Of a stretch of 64,000 bases of DNA, positions 41,766 through 52,050 are shown piece after piece. The notes beneath the pieces are model-generated. The model worked only from the letters and a program-made list of their open reading frames with translations. It was not told where the DNA came from and did no database searches. Both the position numbers and the translations under genes were made by a program. Within the stretch, counting starts at the first letter, position 1. Each line of letters opens with the position of its first letter. The stretch covers positions 230,570,467 through 230,634,466 of the forward strand of contig OX336388.2 of assembly GCA_946902985.2 (NCBI GenBank), in the 5' to 3' direction. The stretch comes from Meconema thalassinum. Its lineage: Eukaryota > Arthropoda > Insecta > Orthoptera > Tettigoniidae.

Positions 41766-44700
41766 TGCCCCCGTAAATTGAATTATAATGAGACCACGGT
41801 GGCTGTATTGGCATATATGAATAAAGTTATGGCCGTCATAGTTGTGACGTGTATATTCATGACGTAAGCACGGATGACGCAGACTTCATGCAAGTAGGCT
41901 GGATGAGCTGAGATTCTTGGTGACGTCATGATTTTGTTCGAGAAGGATCTGAGATTTACGACGCAGTCGCAGGGAAGCAAGGAATTGTGCTGAGGAAGAA
42001 GTTACGCTATTGGAGGAGAGGCTCGAACCAATAAATGATAGCTTGGAGGGAGACGGAGATTACTGAAACTACCATATTTAATTACTTTTGGCATGCAGAA
42101 TTGTGGAAATCTATTTTCAGTTATGGCATTGATTTGGAATTTTGAAGAATTTAATTATGAGTTTTTGAAATTTAAAATCCGTCAAGTATAGCCAAAGTTA
42201 GAACTTCTAGCAATGACGGAGGAACAAGCTATGGTAGGGATGGATACGCCCCTTAAGAAGTTGATAAAAGGCCTTGCACAGCAGAGAGGAAGTTCTCATG
42301 TCTCAGAGCTCAGGGCTCATTTCTCATTCTCATATTGTCAGACTTCGAGTTCTTAATTCCGATAGAACAAGTATATATTATTCAGTGAAGCAAGTCGTCA
42401 TTAGCAAGTGTGGTAGAGCCCACAGCATCGAACAAGCACTGAGCGTGCAGCAGTGCAATTTTACGGTTACTAAAACTAGGCGAAGTTGGAGCGCACATAT
42501 AAACGAGTCTACAAGATTATCTATCAAGAGTTAGCTACTACATTTATGCTAATTCAATTGTGCATTACAATATTGAGGCGTGTGCGAAAGTTGAACATTT
42601 TCACTGTTATACTTTGGAAGATATTCGCATTTTAAGACTGCAGACAAAAGTGATTTTCTCGACTCCTGAGAAGCACTTTTATAATACCACATTCTACGCT
42701 ACGGCTGACACATGTATTGCAACCGTGATACTGAAGATTACATTTGGTGATACAACGCTACATTCTACAATGGAACTATATAATCTGGCAGTACTTTCGA
42801 CTATTATTATAACGGAAGTGGAGATGGAAGACTAAAACTTTAATGCAATTGGGAGATATATCAATGGAGTGAAATAGCAACATGGAGCTTCGTTAATCGT
42901 CATTCTACAAAAGCGAGCAAGTAGTGAACATCCAACTACACTCATGCATCGTAATCCATCGCTGAATTACATCAAATGGCAGTGGAAATATCTTCATACT
43001 CCACAATTATGAACATTTCTGCGGAAATAATTGCAATAAACTTCATGGCGAATTTCTACCAGAACTTCAGGGAACTTTCAAGAGAGGCCAGGGTGGACCC
43101 GGCTCACACAGAAGAGTTTTGCCAGAAGGAGGTCTATCGTCTACACGGAGCAGTGCAATTTCCGGAGGAGAAAACTGTTCTATTCTCCGAGGGCGCAGGT
43201 TCCAGGTTCGAGGTCGGAGCACATCTTTACGGTGGTGAAATGGAACCAACAGCAGTCTTCTTTGGAAATTTTCCTCTAGAACTTCAATCAACAGATAAGG
43301 TAGTCGTGAACGTTTCTTGATTTATTTGGGCCATTTAGCGATATCTGAGCAACCATTTTTCCCATATTTTCTGTCCCATATATTTTGCCCCGTATTCTTG
43401 CTTGATATTTCTGTACTCTGTACACTTTGCTGATTTATGCCTTTTTTCTACGATTTATTGAGACATTATTATGTCATTGGCATATTTATATAATTTTGGA
43501 TCAGTTGAGACTGATAATATATATTCTTTCAGTAATTTGCATATTTTTGTAGTCACGATTTGACTGTAAAGTTAACGATTCTCTATGGCAACTTTGAATT
43601 CAGACAGCGTGTCATTTTACTAAAGTAATTCTATTCAGTAAATTACTTTGACCAATTTTCTGTCATCCTCAAGAAAGAAGAATGATTAAAAGATTTTAGA
43701 GCGTTAAAATCTACTACTTTATCGACGATCTTGGAAATACTAGTCGTTTTATGAACATGATTGCAACATAGACATGTATCGTCAATTCTGAAATACCATT
43801 GCATTATAGACAATTTTATGAAATATGAACTTTGATTACGATTTATTGAGTACACTATAGTAATGAACATTTGATAGGAGTTTTTCTCAATTGTAGATTG
43901 GAACAATAATGTTTGCAGTCCACAGTCTAATTTTATTCTATTCGACTATTTATGCAGTTTAGATGAACTTTGATTGAAGATAGTATTTTTATACTGCGAT
44001 ACTTTGATGATATTAATCTCAATTTTGATAGACCAGGGAGGCGTGTCTAATCGTATTTGCTATTAAATTTATTTGTGATTGGAAAATTTTTACTTCATAT
44101 CGCTTCTCTAATGAAACCCACGAAGGTTAAATATAATAACAGTTTTTGATACAATTGATGAATATAAGAATTTTTAAAGAGGAACTATGGATGTATAATC
44201 GTTAGTTCAGTGGACGTGTAAAAGTCGCTGATGAATAATGCCCTTTAATAAGTGAAGGAGGTTCCCACAGTAATATTGATGATGATGATGAATTTATAAG
44301 TGGAGTTTTTTTTGTGTGTATTGTGGAAGATTTTGATGCCATATATAATGAGATATATGATGAATTATGGGCCAATTTTGGTGCAATTTTGTGCGTTTTG
44401 AGCGAGGTATTTTTCTGCTGAGTGTATTGTTCAGGTCCATTGAAAATTATTCATGTGAAGTTACTGTTAAAATTAACAAGAGTGTTTAAATAATTTGAGA
44501 TAACGATTTTGAATGGAGGTTACCGTCACAAATAATAATTATTAAATCTTATTAAACCTGAATCTAAAATTTAAATATAACTAACCTTCATTGGTCGATT
44601 ATATCACCACGATTTAAGTAATTATCAACCGGATAAACGTGTGGTTTAATGTATTTCTAATATAAATAATATAAATAATGTAAATAACTATGTAAATATC

Positions 44701-45767
44701 TTTAATAATAATTTGAAACGAACGGGATTAATAGAGGCGTGTATAAATTTTTCAATTGTCGTTTGACAATGTTATAAACAATTTAAAATGTTATAAATAA
44801 TTAATGAACATTTTGTTATAAACAATTTAAAATTTTATAAATAATTAATGAACATTTTGTTATAAACATTAAGCGTTTTCGTTATTATACTCTAAACAAC
44901 GCTAGTTCAACAATTGGAATATACAATTAAACAAGATTGGGGATTATTAGAGTAATCCATTGATATTTGAACGGAGCATTTAAAAGATTTGCGTGATAAT
45001 ATTTGAGTTGAGATGTGAACATTTAAAGTGTTTTGAAAAGGAGCTAGGCTCTGAGGTAACTAGCATATGCTAACATTGTTTGGACAGGTGCGTCCATTTG
45101 ACGAAGCAAGCATGCGACACGGTGCAGGGTGTATTGCAGGTGGCCAGATAACTGAATGGTAGAGGCCAAGGTCATCTACATAGCAGCCTTGCGGTTATAA
45201 ATAAAATGTGAAGTTCATGAACAAGGAAACAAATGCTTTATGTCTCGTCCCAGCTCCCTTATCCATTCCAAAGTGCATTGTTGTTATTATTACGTTCTTT
45301 TGAGCTAGAGAAAGCTGAATTTTTGTATGTGGAGTCTACAAGTCCTACAGGAGGACATGGTTGCATTGACAATGGCTTCTGATTGCCACGTATATTTTGT
45401 TGTTAAATTTTGTTAAGTTATATTTTCTTTATGTGAAATAAATTATTGTGCAGTTTAAATTTTCTTGTTTCCGTCTTGGTTCATTTTAAATATCGTGGTG
45501 GAGGTTATTGTGAGGGCATACTATTAAGTGATCCAGTTGAAAACCCAGACCCGAGATTAAATTGAATAGGTAAGTAAAAGGTAAGTATGAACCCCCGTAT
45601 ACTTTGGTGTGTTCCACAATAATTTCTTGTTAACTACTGTGCTCTAATCTCGGTAGTATCTGTCAGTGCCATTTTCATTGATGTAGCTGTGCCGGTGCGA
45701 TTGATTATTGGCAATCCGATTGAGGGGGCGGATATCTGACAGCCTACTATCCGGATTATCGGGGACA
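41766..45767 (+). mobile_element. Solo LTR (4002 bp) of the 7102 Gypsy family
   Basis: Starts TGCCCCCGTAAATTG and ends CGGGGACA, aligned over its whole length with the 3' LTR at 7102-11069 but with many substitutions and indels. It keeps both GTAAGT sites (45570, 45581) and a polyadenylation signal near 45437. Flanks are GTAC (41762-41765) and GTAC (45768-45771), a perfect 4-bp duplication, inside SINE-A. No internal region. Confidence 0.93.
42976..43320 (+). CDS. LTR-resident open frame, copy in solo LTR
   Basis: 114 residues, in the place and frame of the shorter frame at 8398-8652; the region from MANFYQNF to the C-terminal DKVVVNVS lines up with it, except for one base added in the other copy near 8620. 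Shared text includes RLHGAVQFPEE and AVFF. No recognised domain, no signal peptide. If real, it is a product of the LTR rather than of the internal region. Confidence 0.35.
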   Translation: MAVEISSYSTIMNISAEIIAINFMANFYQNFRELSREARVDPAHTEEFCQKEVYRLHGAVQFPEEKTVLFSEGAGSRFEVGAHLYGGEMEPTAVFFGNFPLELQSTDKVVVNVS

Positions 45768-45997
45768 GTACCATCCCGGCATTTGCCCGAAGACGAAGTG
45801 GGAAACCATGGAAAACCACTTCGAGGATGGCTGAGGTGGGAATCGAACCCCCTCTACTCATTTGGGCCACCCGAGGCTGAGTAGACCCCGTTCCAGTCCT
45901 CATACCACTTTTCAAATTTCGTGGCAGAGCCGGGAATCGAACCCAGGACCTCCGGGGCGACAGCTAACCGTGCTGACCGCTACGCTACGGAGGCGAC

Positions 45998-46237
45998 TTA
46001 ATTTATGTTCTTATAGATTTAATTTTGATATTTTTATTAAATAATTAACTAAATTCGAATTGATTTTTTAAATTATTTTCATATTTTATATAGTAGCCTT
46101 TGTTTATTGATTTCATTTTTATGTTTCTTTTATTATTGTGATTTTATTTTTATGATTTTTATTTTATTTTTACACTTTAATTGTTCATGTTTGTATTTTT
46201 AATTTTTTTTAAATTTTATCGAACTCATTACGTCAGG
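45998..46237. other. AT-rich spacer
   Basis: Very AT-rich, TTTATTTTT-type text, no feature. Confidence 0.5.
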
Positions 46238-46727
46238 GTCGCCTCCGTAGCGTAGCGGTCAGCATGGTTAGCTGCCGCCCCGGAGGTCCTGGATTTGATT
46301 CCCGGCTCTGCCACGAAATTTGAAAAGTGGTACGAGGACTGTAACGGGGTCTACTCAGCCTCGGGTGGTCCAAATGAGTAGAGGGGGTTCGATTCCACCT
46401 CAGCCATCCTCGAAGTGGTTTTCCGTGGTTTCCCACTTCGTCTTCGGGCAAATGCCGGGATGGTACCTTCTTCAAGGCCACGGCCGCCTCCTTCCCTCTT
46501 CCTTGCCTATCCATCCTAACCATCCCTTACCTTCCCTCATGAGGCCCCTGTTCGCTTTGCAGGTGAGGCCGCCTGGGCGAGGTGCCAATCCCATCTCACC
46601 AGTTGTATCCCTTCCGATTCGATGTTCCCAGCTCTAGGACACTGCCCGTAGAGGCGGTAGTGGTGAGTTCCCTCGCTCAGTCCGTGGGTTCCACCAACCG
46701 GGAGGGTAAACGACTAAAAAAAAAAAC
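46238..46727 (+). mobile_element. Intact SINE-A (490 bp) with unoccupied GTAC site
   Basis: It starts GTCGCCTCCGTAGCGTAGCG and ends in an A run. Duplication CGTCAGG at 46231-46237 and 46728-46734. The head has A box TAGCGTAGCGG and B box (here ATTTGATTCCC, one change), the second tRNA-like block has GGTTCGATTCC, then a body TCCGTGGTTTCCCACTTCG, GGCCACGGCCGCC and a 3' portion. GGTACC at 46462-46467 is the empty form of the site occupied by LTRs in the three other copies. Confidence 0.93.
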
Positions 46728-46846
46728 CGTCAGGTAGATACGTAGGTACATTTGATTTTTAGAAATACTAGCACTTCGGCATGAAAATTCTTCGAAATTT
46801 GGCTGAAATATTCAACTATTAGCATCTTTGTAAGCTTAAACTGTCC

Positions 46847-46850
<4 letters not shown>

Positions 46851-46908
<58 letters not shown>

Positions 46909-48013
46909 GAAAAAGCGCACAATGTGCAAAATACAAAACTAAGTAACCCAATTGGGTTATTGATGTTTGTCTTTGTCGGCAATATTTTGCATGATATCGT
47001 GTACAGCATTCACTGCATGGATCACACACACATTCTTCAGTTGGCTGGTGGAATCTCTTGATTTTGCAGAACTTGTAGTGAAAGCCATGAGTAGCGTATC
47101 GTGTCGTAGTCCGTAGTTTGCCTGTTTCCATTCGTCAGTCATTATGGCGTCAGTAGAGAAGAAATCATCCCAGATAGCGTTTTGCTTTTTAGTATTTGGA
47201 GGCCATTCTCATAGGCCTCGGTGCACGGTAGTAGTATCTGCAGTCTAATGTCATGTAGGAAGAAAATTTATTTTGTGAAGACATAAGTAAGTCTTGACAG
47301 CGCTGTCTTTCCGATACCCAAGACTCTTTGACTTTCTCTAATGTTAATAGGTCGTTCTCTTTTATTTTGTCCCAAATTATGTGGATTCCATAAGACGCGA
47401 TTGGTGCTATGGCCGTTTTAAATAATGTCATAGCCGTTTTTATTGAGAGTTTTTGAGGCTGTTGGATGTGGTAAATTGCTCTTGTCGCTGCTGTTGCTCT
47501 TTCTTTCACATGAATGTTGAATGATGTCAGTGTTGGTTGGAGAGTCACTCCAAGATATTTGAATTTTGAAACTACTTCTAGGTGATTATTTTGAAGAGTC
47601 AGTGTGTCCTTTGGGGAGAATTTTCCATCTCTTCTGAAAATCATTTGTTTAGTTTTGTCGTGAATTATTTGGAAGTCATTTTCCAGAGCCCATGAGGTGA
47701 GACTGTTTGGTACAGTTTGTAGCTCTTCTTTATCTTCTGAGCCTATTACCATATCATCTGCATAAAGTATGAGTGTTGCTGAGGTGTCCATAATAATTTT
47801 TGTGATGTCAGCTGTCATGATATTGAATAGGATCGGACTGATTGGGTCTCCTTGTAGTACTCCGGAAGTTTGCGTTATTGTCTTGGATAGTGTGATATCA
47901 TCAAATACTTGGATGTGATAGTATTTAAGGATGTCTGAGGGTATGTTTGTAATTGGATGTGTGTCACCAATCATCTGGCTGAGTTTTCGAAGGAGTGTTT
48001 TCCTGTTAATAGA
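46851..48013 (-). mobile_element. LINE, 5'-truncated, ATT tail, 8-bp duplication
   Basis: Bracketed by GTCCTTAT at 46843-46850 and 48014-48021, and preceded at its 3' end by a TTA microsatellite tail (46851-46908). On the minus strand it begins in RT motif A (DSINRKTLL) and runs through RT to a zinc-knuckle-like C-terminus. Confidence 0.8.
46909..48013 (-). pseudogene. LINE reverse transcriptase, truncated
   Basis: From DSINRKTLLRKL the frame runs to 47189: LQGDPISPILFNIM (motif B), LILYADDMVIG (motif C, YADD) and KYLGVTLQP. After the stop at 47189 a second stretch (IMTDEWKQANYGLRH, then in another frame CKIKRFHQPTEECVCDPCSECC, with Cys/His spacing like a zinc knuckle) completes the C-terminus. 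This clade differs from the RTE copies (YADD, different context); the Jockey/CR1 group is likely. Frame shifts make it inactive. Confidence 0.7.
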
Positions 48014-48060
48014 GTCCTTATGACAGGTGGTTAATACAGTATATCCTATAAAGTGTTCAA

Positions 48061-48579
48061 ACAACAATCATCACTATGCTTGCGGGACATACTGTACTGT
48101 AGATTGAGAAACACGAGTCGCATAAGTATTATCATGAAAGGGTTAATGCTTTTTCAAGTCTATTTGACGCTCAATGCTGGTCTGCGTGACCCATACAATA
48201 TCCATATATCTTACCGTTCTGTCAGCACAAAGGTTTCCCAACCTACCAACACAAAAAAAAGAAAGAAATACGCTTTTTAACGGTTATTTCACGTGTACGG
48301 ATTCAAGAACTCAGTTTGATCCCGTAATACATTTCGAATAAAGTTGGTAGTTGCAAGGTCTAATCTAATATAGCCAGGTTACCTTGGTCATTAAGATAGT
48401 CGCTGGCTCGCTTTCTCTAACGATTTATTGGGCCGTGATCCAAGTCTCTGATAGGCAGGCGCGCTTTACCTCTGACGTATAGAGCATTAGCACACTAACA
48501 AATGAATGTGCAGGGAAATGATTTCCTCTCTACTACCTCGCCTGAAAATACTGACTCAGTGGTGATTTACGGGGAGACA
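48061..48579. other. No recognisable feature
   Basis: No coding frame, no shared repeat. Confidence 0.4.
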
Positions 48580-48784
48580 TGCGGCTTCGGTGGCGTACTT
48601 GGTAGCAGGCAGAGCTTCTATGCGCAAGATCGCGGGTTCAAATCCGGCCGAAGTCATCGGATTTTTAAGAGCGTTTAAAAATACCTCAGTATGTCTTCCT
48701 TCAGAAGGGAATAGTTATTAACAAGAAATGAACATCCGCCTGAATCAATACTATACAGATAAAATTAATTATTTAACTTGTTTT

Positions 48785-48847
48785 CAGTTTCAGTACATGT
48801 TTCGAGGATTAATTATAGTTTATCCCCTTCATCAGCTTTGTCACTGG
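48785..48847 (-). ncRNA. Hammerhead ribozyme, left arm
   Basis: On the minus strand: stem I 5' side CAGTGACAAAG, box CTGATGA, stem II GGGGAT/ATCCTC, GAAA, C-A-T-G-T-A with a 2-bp stem III and cleavage after GTA, then CTGAAACTG which pairs back with CAGT and AG (4 bp + internal loop + 2 bp). All core bases match the consensus. Confidence 0.75.
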
Positions 48848-49199
48848 TTTAATTTTATGAGTTTTTTCCATTGCTTTCTTTTCAGACACCAAACGCTTTA
48901 AACTAACCTCTGATCACTTTCCATCACGTCGGGTTTCTTAAAGCCGCTTTGTTTTGAAAAGGCTATATTTGGGTCTTTAAGCATACAGGCTCTTCATTGG
49001 TTATAGAGCTACACGGATTGGTGAAGTATTGGTGTTACATATCTACCATTTCAAGGAACTACTATTTGTCATGAGCAGCTGATCACCGTCACCATCTATT
49101 TCATTTCATTTTATTCTGTTCTTATAACCTAAATTGTATGGTGCACCCTATTAGGTTTAAATACGTATCTTATTACTGTGCTTCGCTTTGTTTTTGTTT

Positions 49200-49262
49200 T
49201 TTCAATAGCTGACGAAGGGGATAAAATATAATTAATCCCCGAAACATGTACTGAAACTGTAA
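49200..49262 (+). ncRNA. Hammerhead ribozyme core, right arm
   Basis: CTGACGA (49209-49215), stem II GGGGAT/ATCCCC, GAAA (49241-49244), CATGTA and CTGAAACTG. The core is complete, but the 5' side of stem I (TTTCAATAG) pairs poorly, so activity is less likely than for the left arm. Confidence 0.65.
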
Positions 49263-49770
49263 ACAAGTTAAATAATTAATTTTATCTGTATAGTATTGAT
49301 TCAGGCGGATGTTAATTTTTTGTTAATAACTATTCTAACATATCAATACGGAACCACCATGAGTCATTTAAATAATGTAATTCAGAAGGGAAGTAAAGCC
49401 GGCGGTCCCATGTCATAGATTTATGGCATGCAAAAGAACCTTCCACTATTCACACTTGTGAGAAGGTAAATTATAGGTTAGATTTGACATACGCTCTTAG
49501 GTTCCAAGGTTCGTCACCAGGAGACGACTGTGGTGGCATCTAGTAACCAAGTTCAGAACTAATTGTTATTGACGGTAGCGTTTGGTAGCAAAAGTAGGAA
49601 CTACTTGAAAATTGAATGTCTGCAGTCCTTACTTGAATTAAAAACAGATAACACACACTAATACAGCCATCACAATAACAGCGGTTATCAGACAGATTCT
49701 ACACACACCCAAAGTACACGGGGATACATGACCGCGTTGTCGCAGCCCCTAAACTGAGGAACCAACCAAT

Positions 49771-49918
49771 TGCAGTAACTCAGGTGATATTTTATAATAA
49801 GTCTCACTCTTTCAAATGCAGGGCAGTCGAAAAGCAGGTGATTTAGAGTTTGAAAGGATCCATTTAGAATAGTGATGTGAAATCGCTCAATGTATGACGT
49901 GAATTCCCTATGTCTAGA
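49771..49918 (-). pseudogene. LINE C-terminal fragment
   Basis: On the minus strand LNHLLFDCPAFERVR and similar residues match the H-L-L-x-D-C-P zinc-knuckle end of LINE reverse transcriptases. Only about 45 residues remain between a SINE-B tail and a foldback element. Confidence 0.45.
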
Positions 49919-49920
49919 TA

Positions 49921-50836
49921 CAGTACCGGTCAAATGTTTAGGACCACATAAAGAAAACATATGTCACCTAAAACCTAAACTTGTGACACTAGAACTCTGC
50001 AATTTTTTCCTGAGCTCTTACATCTGGTAGAATATATACGTCCTGATTTCGTTCCATTGGGCCATGTATTGTATAAGTTATGATGTTTTAACTGTTGGAA
50101 GGTCACACCAAAAAATCACCATTTTCAGAGGTATAATGTATTGTATATTCCAACTGGTTGCAGGTATTGCCACCAATTTTCTTCTTTAGACTTAGCAATA
50201 GTTGGGGATCATTTTGGTATAAATATACAAATTCCGAAAAGATGCAGGATTTTTTTTTGTGGGTTTATATTTTTCAAGCAACCGCTAAAATGGTCGATTT
50301 TCCCTTGTTCTTATCACGCTTGTCGTAAGGCGTCCTTGCTACCTACCCGCTTCTAACTTGTCGTGTCTAGTAATTCCACTTTCACTCAACAGATGGCATC
50401 CAAGCGCAGATATATGGCTTGTGGGATTTCGCCGTGAGATTATTTTGTGTCAGCAGTGCATAGTAACATTTTAGCGCTGGCTTGAAAAAGTGTAAACCCC
50501 CAAAAAGAAAAAGGTTCTGCATTTTTTCGGAATTCATAAATTTATACCAAAATGATCCCAACTATTGCTAAGTCTACAAAAGAAAATTGGTGGCAATACC
50601 TGCAACCAGTTGGAAGAAACAATGCATTATACCTCTGAAAATGGTGTTGGTGTGACCTTCCAACAGTTAAAAAATCATAACTTCTACAATACTTGGTCCA
50701 ATTGAACGAAATCAGGATGTACATAATTCCATCAGATGTAAGAGATCAGTAAAAAAATCGCAGAGCTCGAGTGTCACCAGTTTAGGTTTTAGGCGACATG
50801 TCATGATTTCCTTATGTGGTCCTAAACTTTTGACTG
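49921..50836. mobile_element. Tc1/mariner-like foldback MITE (916 bp)
   Basis: Starts CAGTACCGGTCAAATGTTTA and ends …TAAACTTTTGACTG, flanked by TA on both sides (49919-49920, 50837-50838). The arms (about 375 and 365 bases) are inverted copies of each other around a unique centre (50300-50470). No transposase. Confidence 0.85.
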
Positions 50837-50972
50837 TAAAAATTGAGGTAGCACAAAGTTCGGAACAAGTATTTTGAGCCGATGCTGAATCTCAGGAAAA
50901 AAATCTTTCTCTCGTAAAAGATCCGTTCGAAGTTGAGGACCAAATATTATTACACTGGTGAATTCTTCTCAG

Positions 50973-51120
50973 GTGACATATTGAAGTTCTGTCGTATGAA
51001 ACTTCTATTGTTGATTGTGCAGCCTCTTTATCTAGTTATTTACAATATATGCAGTTCAGTGCAGGCAGCCGGAGACGACAGCTTTACGGAAACGGATGAT
51101 CAATTGCAAAAACAGCTAAC
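50973..51120 (+). CDS. Putative exon with signal peptide (secreted protein)
   Basis: TTCTTCTCAG ends at 50972 (3' splice site) and GTAAGT starts at 51121 (5' splice site), defining a 148-bp exon. ATG at 50996 gives MKLLLLIVQPLYLVIYNICS then SVQA, a clear signal peptide (charged start, hydrophobic core, cleavage after SVQA), followed by an acidic segment GDDSFTETDDQLQKQL; the exon ends in phase 2. This is the only place where splice sites and coding agree. The protein could be a small secreted or neuropeptide-type precursor, but I do not recognise it. The next exon would lie beyond the mariner insertion at 51186. Confidence 0.45.
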
Positions 51121-51185
51121 GTAAGTGGACAATCCACAATGGTATATTGGCTTTCACGGCAACCTAGGAAAATTGCTGAGTTGTA

Positions 51186-52050
51186 TAAGGTGCGTTCACA
51201 AAGTAACGAACCGGAGGCATAATAACAGAAACCAGTACCTGAATGTTAGAAGTATTGGCCCTGGCTGTTGAGGCACTTGTCCCAATGTGACACGAGGCGG
51301 TGAATGGCTGTCTCATAAAATTCCCTGGGCTGCGATGTGAACCAGTTACGCCCGTACAGCTGGACGTCGGCGTCCGAGGTGAATCGTTGGCCCCGCAGAG
51401 CCCTTTTCAGGGGACCAAACATGGCGTAATCACAGGGAGAGAGGTCTGGACTGTATGGAGGGTGGCCGAGAACCTCCCATTTTAATTTCTGCAGGAGTGC
51501 CGCGACTGTGTTGGCCGTATGAGGTCGTGCATTGTCGTGGAGCGACCACGGCGGCTATGGCGTTCACTGTCACTCGGCGGTCCTGGGTAATGAGTGCATC
51601 AACCAGCTGGACGTTGTCATCGGTAATGCACGGGAGTGCCAAAGACCGGGCATCATCGGCTAACGACACGCGTCCTTCCCTGAAGCGCTTGTGCCACGCC
51701 TTGACCCTTGCAAGGGACATGCAGTGTTCGCCGTACACTTGTGACATTCGGCGATGAATGTCCGTTTCCCCTACACCTTCCGCTGTCAGAAACCGAACAA
51801 CACCTCTTTGCTCTTCGGTTGACGCCTCCATGTCACTGTTTACCATGTGACTGGCAGCGTTGGACGATTGATGCATGCTGCTGCTCGCTTTGTATCGTCA
51901 TTTGACGTGCACGCGTGCCCTCTAGCGACGGGCTGAGACCTTCCACGCTCTGGTCGGAACCGCACCTCGTTACACATGCCACGATTAGCCCTTATCGTCA
52001 CCGGTTTGCGCATTCCAGCCTCCGGCTCGATAATTTTTGAACGCACCTTA
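51186..52050 (-). mobile_element. Mariner-family element, internal deletion
   Basis: Perfect 13-bp inverted ends TAAGGTGCGTTCA / TGAACGCACCTTA, extending less perfectly to CCGGAGGC, flanked by TA on each side (51184-51185, 52051-52052). It contains transposase remnants on the minus strand. 865 bp, compared with about 1.3 kb for complete mariners. Confidence 0.85.
51246..51876 (-). pseudogene. Mariner transposase, internally deleted
   Basis: Minus strand. The N-terminal third is clear: EQRGVVRFLTAEGVGETDIH, RVKAWHKRFREGR, then ITDDNVQLVDALI (helix-turn-helix and linker). After about codon 110 the frame jumps to the C-terminal part: in the shifted frame NARPHTA, then PYSPDLSPCDYAMFGPLKRA and FYETAIHRLVSHWDKCLNSQ with stop at 51246. 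The segment carrying the first catalytic Asp is deleted; only the C-terminal catalytic pattern (HDNARPH…PYSPDL) remains. Inactive. Confidence 0.85.

Larger units (their letters stand above)
40258..45997 (-). mobile_element. SINE-A copy split by two nested insertions
   Basis: On the minus strand the SINE head starts at 45997 and runs to 45772 (tRNA-like dimer), continues at 41761-41726 (GGCCACGGCCGCCTCC region) and finishes at 40503-40290 with an A-rich tail (T-rich here, to about 40258). The pieces add up to the length of the intact copy at 46238. The gaps are a 4-kb solo LTR (41766-45767) and a hammerhead repeat array (40504-41713). Confidence 0.88.
46790..48060. repeat. Repeat E copy, split by a LINE
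   Basis: 46790-46850 (GGCTGAAATATTCAACTATT, AGCATCTTTG) and 48022-48060 (GACAGGTGGTTAATACAG, CCTATAAAG) line up with the unbroken copy at 26735-26830, read on the other strand. The LINE 46851-48013 lies between. Confidence 0.6.
48712..49380. mobile_element. Inverted-arm element with two hammerhead cores
   Basis: 669 bp bracketed by a perfect 12-bp duplication. Left arm (48712-48840) and right arm (49205-49335) are inverted copies of about 125 bases (TAGTTATTAAC, CCGCCTGAATC, CAGTACATGTTTC). The right end has 45 extra bases. No coding. The architecture, a short element with inverted arms each bearing a hammerhead, is that of a Penelope-like element with inverted pLTRs and its centre deleted. 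Confidence 0.75.
48580..49770 (+). mobile_element. SINE-B copy split by a hammerhead element
   Basis: SINE head and first body at 48580-48711, remaining body and tail (GTCCCATGTCAT…GGAACCAACCAA) at 49393-49770. The halves join perfectly at the 12-bp duplication TTCAGAAGGGAA (48700-48711 and 49381-49392). Confidence 0.88.
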
